Positions 15,843 through 18,927 of a DNA stretch of 18,927 nucleotides are shown piece after piece. Made by a program: the position numbers and the translations under genes. Source of the DNA: JBFLVQ01 sp040758525 (GTDB taxonomy: Bacteria; Acidobacteriota; Blastocatellia; Chloracidobacteriales; JADJPF01); assembly GCA_040758525.1 (NCBI GenBank), contig JBFLVQ010000102.1, positions 1-18,927 on the forward strand, written 5' to 3'. Positions within the stretch are counted from its first letter, which is position 1. Each line of letters opens with the position of its first letter. The notes beneath the pieces are model-generated. The model made no database searches, was not told where the DNA came from, and saw only the letters and a program-made list of their open reading frames with translations.

Positions 15843-15863
15843 CGCGCTTAGTTGGCAAGCGCG
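15843..15863. promoter_or_regulatory. GC hairpin in the leader of the gluzincin gene
   Basis: A perfect 7-bp stem (CGCGCTT/AAGCGCG) with a 7-nt loop lies between the extended -10 and the gluzincin start. On the minus-strand transcript it would end immediately before the ATG at 15841 and hinder initiation there, which supports the downstream ATG at 15808. Confidence 0.4.
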
Positions 15864-15887
15864 CGATCTGTCCCGCGTTCGTTCTCT

Positions 15888-15896
15888 ATTATATCA
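15888..15896 (-). promoter_or_regulatory. extended -10 promoter of the gluzincin/coiled-coil operon
   Basis: The minus strand reads TGATATAAT, a consensus TATAAT with the TGn extension. No good -35 is present at 17-18 nt, as often holds for extended -10 promoters. Transcription would begin near 15880, giving a leader of about 70 nt to the ATG at 15808. Confidence 0.55.
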
Positions 15897-15912
15897 CTGT
15901 CACCAAATCTCA

Positions 15913-15942
15913 TTGAAGAGAAGAAGTTTATAAAATTATCAT
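15913..15942 (+). promoter_or_regulatory. candidate promoter of the PP2C gene
   Basis: TTGAAG (15913-15918) and TATCAT (15937-15942; 5 of 6 to consensus) are spaced 18 nt apart, 75 nt before the PP2C start. It is divergent from the extended -10 promoter of the gluzincin operon, whose -10 lies only about 20 bases away. Confidence 0.35.
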
Positions 15943-16016
15943 AGAGAAGTTTTTTAGCACAAAAGTATAGCTATTTGTTAGAATTGCCTATCGCCTTGTT
16001 AAAACCAGGAGATCAT

Positions 16017-17105
16017 ATGACACGCACATTGCGTGCTACCCATCCTGATATTGACATAGAACTATTTGCCAGTACCGATGTGGGGCGTGTGCGCAAAAAT
16101 AATGAGGATAATTTTCTCGTCGCACACTTGGGCTTGGGTATTAGCGGGCTTAGTGAAGAAATAAAGAGGCACAAAGTTTCTCCACAAGGTACATTGCTGT
16201 TGGTAAGCGATGGTATGGGAGGAGCACAGGCGGGTGAAGTAGCCAGTCAAATGGCGGTAGATTGTCTTTATCAAAGATTGAGACAGCAATACCTAGTAGA
16301 AGAGACTGAGACTCGGTTATTGGCAGCAATTAAAGAGACTAATCTTGCTATTAGGCAAGCAGCACGTACCAGTTCGCGTCAGACCGGAATGGGCGCGACT
16401 TTGACAGCTCTGATTGTCACAGGCAACAAGGCATATATCGCAGCCGTAGGCGATAGTCGCGCTTATGTTGTGCGTGCAGGCACAATCACTCAATTAACTA
16501 AAGATCAATCAATGGTACAGCGCCTTATCGATCAAGGTCTTATTACTGCCAAACAGGCTACTCGTCACCCATCTCGCAATATTATCCTACAAGCGCTTGG
16601 CTCACAACGTAAGGTCAATGTTGCATTAACCATCTTTGAACTATGTCAGAATGATATATTGTTATTATGTACAGATGGATTGACAAGCAAGGTAGCAGAT
16701 GAAGAGATCAAAGATATAATACTTGGCTCTATTAGTGTTGAATCTGCCTGTTGTAATCTTATAGAAACCGCTAACCGTCAAGGTGGTGATGATAACATCA
16801 CGGTAGTAATAGCTAAATTTACTGGCAAAGGCTTATTGCCTGCTCAAGAGGAGCTTGATATCACCGACTGCATTTATATTGATGGTGTCTTAGAAGGGCG
16901 TATGCGCCGCTCTATAGTAACTCAAGACCGTATCAATGTAGGACAACTAGAGCCTGTTACAACTGTGTTAAAGAAGACTGAGAATAGAGAGCACTCACAA
17001 GATTTCGAAGCGATAGAACCTTATCATACCAATCCTTGGAAGGTATTCGCGATCCTTGCATTGATCTCTATAATTATATTTTTACTTATTAGAATCAGAA
17101 TTTGA
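16017..17105 (+). CDS. PP2C-family Ser/Thr phosphatase with C-terminal membrane anchor
   Basis: A 362-residue protein phosphatase of the PPM/PP2C (Stp1/PrpC) type, expected to remove phosphate from Ser/Thr of proteins modified by Hanks-type kinases. Metal-binding and family motifs appear in order: GRVRKNNEDN (Asp31), VSDGMGG (Asp65, Gly66), GMGATLTAL, AVGDSRAYVV, the QSMVQRLIDQG flap region, CTDGLTSKV (Asp220) and GGDDNITVV (Asp259). The catalytic domain ends near 267. A 70-residue polar linker leads to one hydrophobic segment (about 341-359) with Arg at the end, so the enzyme is probably held at the inner membrane facing the cytoplasm. ATG at 16017 has AGGAG 5 nt upstream; an upstream in-frame TTG at 15975 lacks one. 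No kinase is encoded in the window. Confidence 0.93.
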   Translation: MTRTLRATHPDIDIELFASTDVGRVRKNNEDNFLVAHLGLGISGLSEEIKRHKVSPQGTLLLVSDGMGGAQAGEVASQMAVDCLYQRLRQQYLVEETETRLLAAIKETNLAIRQAARTSSRQTGMGATLTALIVTGNKAYIAAVGDSRAYVVRAGTITQLTKDQSMVQRLIDQGLITAKQATRHPSRNIILQALGSQRKVNVALTIFELCQNDILLLCTDGLTSKVADEEIKDIILGSISVESACCNLIETANRQGGDDNITVVIAKFTGKGLLPAQEELDITDCIYIDGVLEGRMRRSIVTQDRINVGQLEPVTTVLKKTENREHSQDFEAIEPYHTNPWKVFAILALISIIIFLLIRIRI

Positions 17106-17115
17106 AAGCCGGTGT

Positions 17116-17152
17116 GGACGTAGCAGCAGCAAGATAGATTGCTGCTACGTCC
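17116..17152. terminator. hairpin between convergent PP2C and FKBP genes
   Basis: A perfect 13-bp GC-rich inverted repeat (17116-17128 with 17140-17152) with an 11-nt loop sits in the 58-nt gap between two convergent genes. The T content after it is weak on both strands (AAGGTTTATTGTT on plus). It may serve as a shared terminator or block read-through antisense RNA. Confidence 0.6.
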
Positions 17153-17163
17153 AAGGTTTATTG

Positions 17164-17706
17164 TTAACGTACGCCGACTAACTCAACCTCAAAGATAAGA
17201 GTAGCATTAGGTGGGATAGGGCCGTTGCCTGTAGTGCCATAGGCTAATTGTGGAGGAATGGTTAGCTTGCGTTTACCACCAACCTTCATTGTTGACAAAG
17301 CTTCATCCCAACCTTTGATCACTCTGCCTGTGCCTAAGGGGAATTGGATAGGTTGACCTCGATCTAGCGAACTGTCAAATTTTTGTCCATTGGTTAACCA
17401 ACCGGTATAATGAACCGAGACAATTTGGCCCTGTTGGGGCTGTGCTCCAGTACCCTCTACTAAATCTATATACTCTAGCCCAGAGGGTGTAGTAACAGTC
17501 TTTTCCTTGCTCATATCAGTTTCCTTTCCTGGCTCGCTAGAAACAGCAGGTTGACCTGCCTGCTCTGGCGGTTGTTGTTGAGCCGGCTCGCTCTTTGTCG
17601 GGCTCGGTTTATTAGCCTCCTGAGAAGGAGGAGCAGTAGAGGGTGAATTTTCACTACAAGCTGCGCTAAAAAGCAGCAACATGGTTATTAAAGCTATTAG
17701 TCTCAT
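17164..17706 (-). CDS. FKBP-type peptidyl-prolyl cis-trans isomerase, probable lipoprotein
   Basis: A 180-residue protein-folding helper acting outside the cytoplasm. The signal sequence ends LLFSAAC; Cys17 is a likely lipidation site although Ser at -3 is unusual. A Pro/Gln/Glu/Ser-rich linker (about 18-70) spaces the FKBP domain (about 73-180) from the membrane. The isomerase pocket residues line up with FKBP12: Tyr100 in VHYTG, Phe110 and Asp111 in KFDSS, Val129-Ile130 and Trp133 in RVIKGWDEAL, Tyr156 in LAYG and Phe172 in LIFEVEL. The enzyme should therefore be active. ATG at 17706 was chosen; TTG at 17709 immediately precedes it and AGGA lies upstream. A TATAAT on the minus strand (17761-17756) is a possible -10. 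It is convergent with the PP2C gene. Confidence 0.93.
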   Translation of the reverse strand: MRLIALITMLLLFSAACSENSPSTAPPSQEANKPSPTKSEPAQQQPPEQAGQPAVSSEPGKETDMSKEKTVTTPSGLEYIDLVEGTGAQPQQGQIVSVHYTGWLTNGQKFDSSLDRGQPIQFPLGTGRVIKGWDEALSTMKVGGKRKLTIPPQLAYGTTGNGPIPPNATLIFEVELVGVR

Positions 17707-17755
17707 CAATTCTATTTCCTAAATCTGATAGATTCTTTGTTTCTCTAGGCAGCAG

Positions 17756-17761
17756 ATTATA
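17756..17761 (-). promoter_or_regulatory. candidate -10 box of the FKBP gene
   Basis: The minus strand reads a consensus TATAAT 49 nt upstream of the FKBP ATG. No convincing -35 is found at 16-18 nt, so only the -10 is called. Confidence 0.35.
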
Positions 17762-17820
17762 GTGTTAAAGTAGGGGTTGTGAAAGGCAAGTGGGCAGAAA
17801 CATCTCTTTTCATAGGAAGC

Positions 17821-17848
17821 TTGGCAAGGTGCTATTAAAGGCTATATA
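17821..17848 (+). promoter_or_regulatory. candidate promoter of the dehydrogenase gene
   Basis: TTGGCA (5 of 6) and TATATA (4 of 6) are spaced 16 nt apart, some 60 nt before the dehydrogenase start. Confidence 0.3.
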
Positions 17849-17908
17849 CGGGTCTTATCAGCTAGGCAAGGTTGATTTTCCCATTCCTTTTGAACTACTC
17901 TACGTCCT

Positions 17909-18927
17909 ATGCGTGCAAACGTTTTGATCAGGCCTGGTCAGATCGAGCTGAGAGAGATCGAGACGCCGTCGCCGGGTAGCGGGGAAGTAGTGCTGAAAAT
18001 CCGCGCTGCGCTAACTTGCGGTACGGATTTAAAAACCTTCCTGCGCGGTCATCCCAAATTCCCATTACCAACGCTCTTCGGTCATGAGTTTTCTGGCGAG
18101 ATTGCTCAGATAGGGCGAGAGGTGCAGCAGTTTCGTGAAGGTGATCATGTAATGTCGGTACCTTCTGGTCCCTGTGGCCATTGTTACTATTGTCTACGTG
18201 GTCAGGACAATATTTGCGATATGACGATGTCGCACTATGCCCATGGCGCCTATGCTGAATACATCAAAATTCCTGCCCATATTGTAGCGCAAAATATGTT
18301 TGAAAAGCCGCGCGATCTCTCTTTTCAAGAAGCCGCCTTACTCGAACCCCTCGCCTGTGTGTTACATGGCCTCAGTCTGCTGAAATTTCGTGAGGATGAT
18401 ACACTTGTCATCATAGGCTCAGGAGCCATTGGACTGCTCTATCTACTCACTTTGCGCGCTTTTGGTCTACATAAAATCATTATGTTAGGGCGGCGCGCTT
18501 ATAAGTTACGCTTGGCTCAAGATCTAGGCGCATATAAAGCAATTGATGTAAGCGCTGGACTAAGTCGTGAGATTGTCCTAGAGGCCACTAAAGGACGTGG
18601 CGCCGATGTTGTGATTGAATGCACAGGAAATCCCTCGATCTGGGAATCGGCTCTGGAGATGGCTCGTCGTGGTGGAGATGTAATACTGTTTGGCGGTTGC
18701 AAACCTGGTTCTACAGTTACCTTTGATACACAGCGCCTACACTATGATCAGATCACTATTCGTAGCCCCTTTCATTTAACACGTGCCTCTGTACGCCAGG
18801 CTTATGAACTATTAGCGGAACGTAGGTTACTAGGCGGTTCATTAATTACCGATTCTTACCCACTTGAACAGCTTGATGAAGTCTTTTCCCTGTTGCAAAG
18901 AGGCGATTGCATCAAGTATGCCGTTAT
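17909..18927 (+). CDS. zinc-dependent medium-chain alcohol/polyol dehydrogenase (3' end cut by window)
   Basis: The first 339 residues of an MDR-family NAD(P)-dependent dehydrogenase of the sorbitol/threonine dehydrogenase type. It oxidises a secondary alcohol or polyol in the cytoplasm. Catalytic zinc ligands are visible: Cys37 in LTCGTD, His59-Glu60 in FGHEFSG and Glu146 in LLEPLAC. The structural-zinc lobe has four Cys (89, 92, 95, 103) in CGHCYYCLRGQDNIC. The Rossmann motif GSGAIG starts at 170. The second strand ends LGRRAYK, with Arg instead of the usual Asp, hinting at NADP. Only a few residues should be missing, as the family is about 340-350 long. An in-frame TGA at 17891 limits the start to ATG 17909, which has no clear SD. 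The substrate cannot be told. Confidence 0.9.
   Translation, partial: MRANVLIRPGQIELREIETPSPGSGEVVLKIRAALTCGTDLKTFLRGHPKFPLPTLFGHEFSGEIAQIGREVQQFREGDHVMSVPSGPCGHCYYCLRGQDNICDMTMSHYAHGAYAEYIKIPAHIVAQNMFEKPRDLSFQEAALLEPLACVLHGLSLLKFREDDTLVIIGSGAIGLLYLLTLRAFGLHKIIMLGRRAYKLRLAQDLGAYKAIDVSAGLSREIVLEATKGRGADVVIECTGNPSIWESALEMARRGGDVILFGGCKPGSTVTFDTQRLHYDQITIRSPFHLTRASVRQAYELLAERRLLGGSLITDSYPLEQLDEVFSLLQRGDCIKYAV

Noticed and set aside
15975..16016. Upstream TTG start for the PP2C phosphatase
   Set aside because: It lacks a ribosome site, whereas ATG 16017 has AGGAG at 5 nt.
8459..17105. Antiphage defence island
   Set aside because: A caspase domain can occur in defence systems, but here it is exported and no nuclease, NTPase sensor, toxin or mobile-element gene accompanies it.

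Overview
The window reads as a chromosomal segment of a diderm (Gram-negative-type) bacterium of moderate, rather AT-leaning composition. The evidence is a beta-barrel porin ending in phenylalanine, lipoproteins, Sec signal peptides and sigma70-like promoters. The mixture of FG-GAP, VIT/VWA and caspase-FGE proteins resembles what is seen in Acidobacteriota (Blastocatellia-like) or planctomycete-like genomes. That placement is a guess from gene style, not a demonstrated assignment. No tRNA, rRNA, CRISPR array, insertion sequence or phage gene was seen.

Layout. Positions 116-4329 (minus strand) hold two envelope or secreted proteins: a coiled-coil porin and a calcium-loop FG-GAP beta-propeller protein with Ig-like and IPT-like C-terminal domains. 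The FG-GAP gene has its own promoter candidate and a near-perfect hairpin terminator. Positions 4330-4714 are a non-coding stretch with an odd SD/mini-ORF leader, a likely remnant of a repeat-domain gene and two compact GC hairpins. Positions 4715-6887 are feoA-feoB (ferrous iron uptake), preceded by a sigma70 promoter and a 15/19 match to the Fur box. Positions 6996-8380 are an overlapping acyltransferase pair (PlsC-like plus left-handed beta-helix acetyltransferase).

Positions 8459-17105 form the most unusual block. It holds a 1093-residue exported VIT-VWA protein with a C-terminal alpha-toroid, and an exported caspase-like peptidase fused to a formylglycine-generating-enzyme domain that keeps both active-site cysteines. 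These are followed by a two-gene operon of a gluzincin lipoprotein and a tail-anchored coiled-coil protein, and by a divergently transcribed, C-terminally membrane-anchored PP2C phosphatase. The block could be a membrane-associated signalling and proteolysis neighbourhood. However, intrinsic terminators separate its main units, so a single system is only a hypothesis.

Positions 17164-18927 contain an FKBP-type prolyl isomerase lipoprotein, separated from the convergent PP2C gene by a 13-bp hairpin. Divergent from it is a zinc-dependent alcohol/polyol dehydrogenase cut by the window edge just before its end. Many genes have GTG or TTG codons upstream of a better ATG; the starts given here were chosen from Shine-Dalgarno spacing, signal peptide position and family length.
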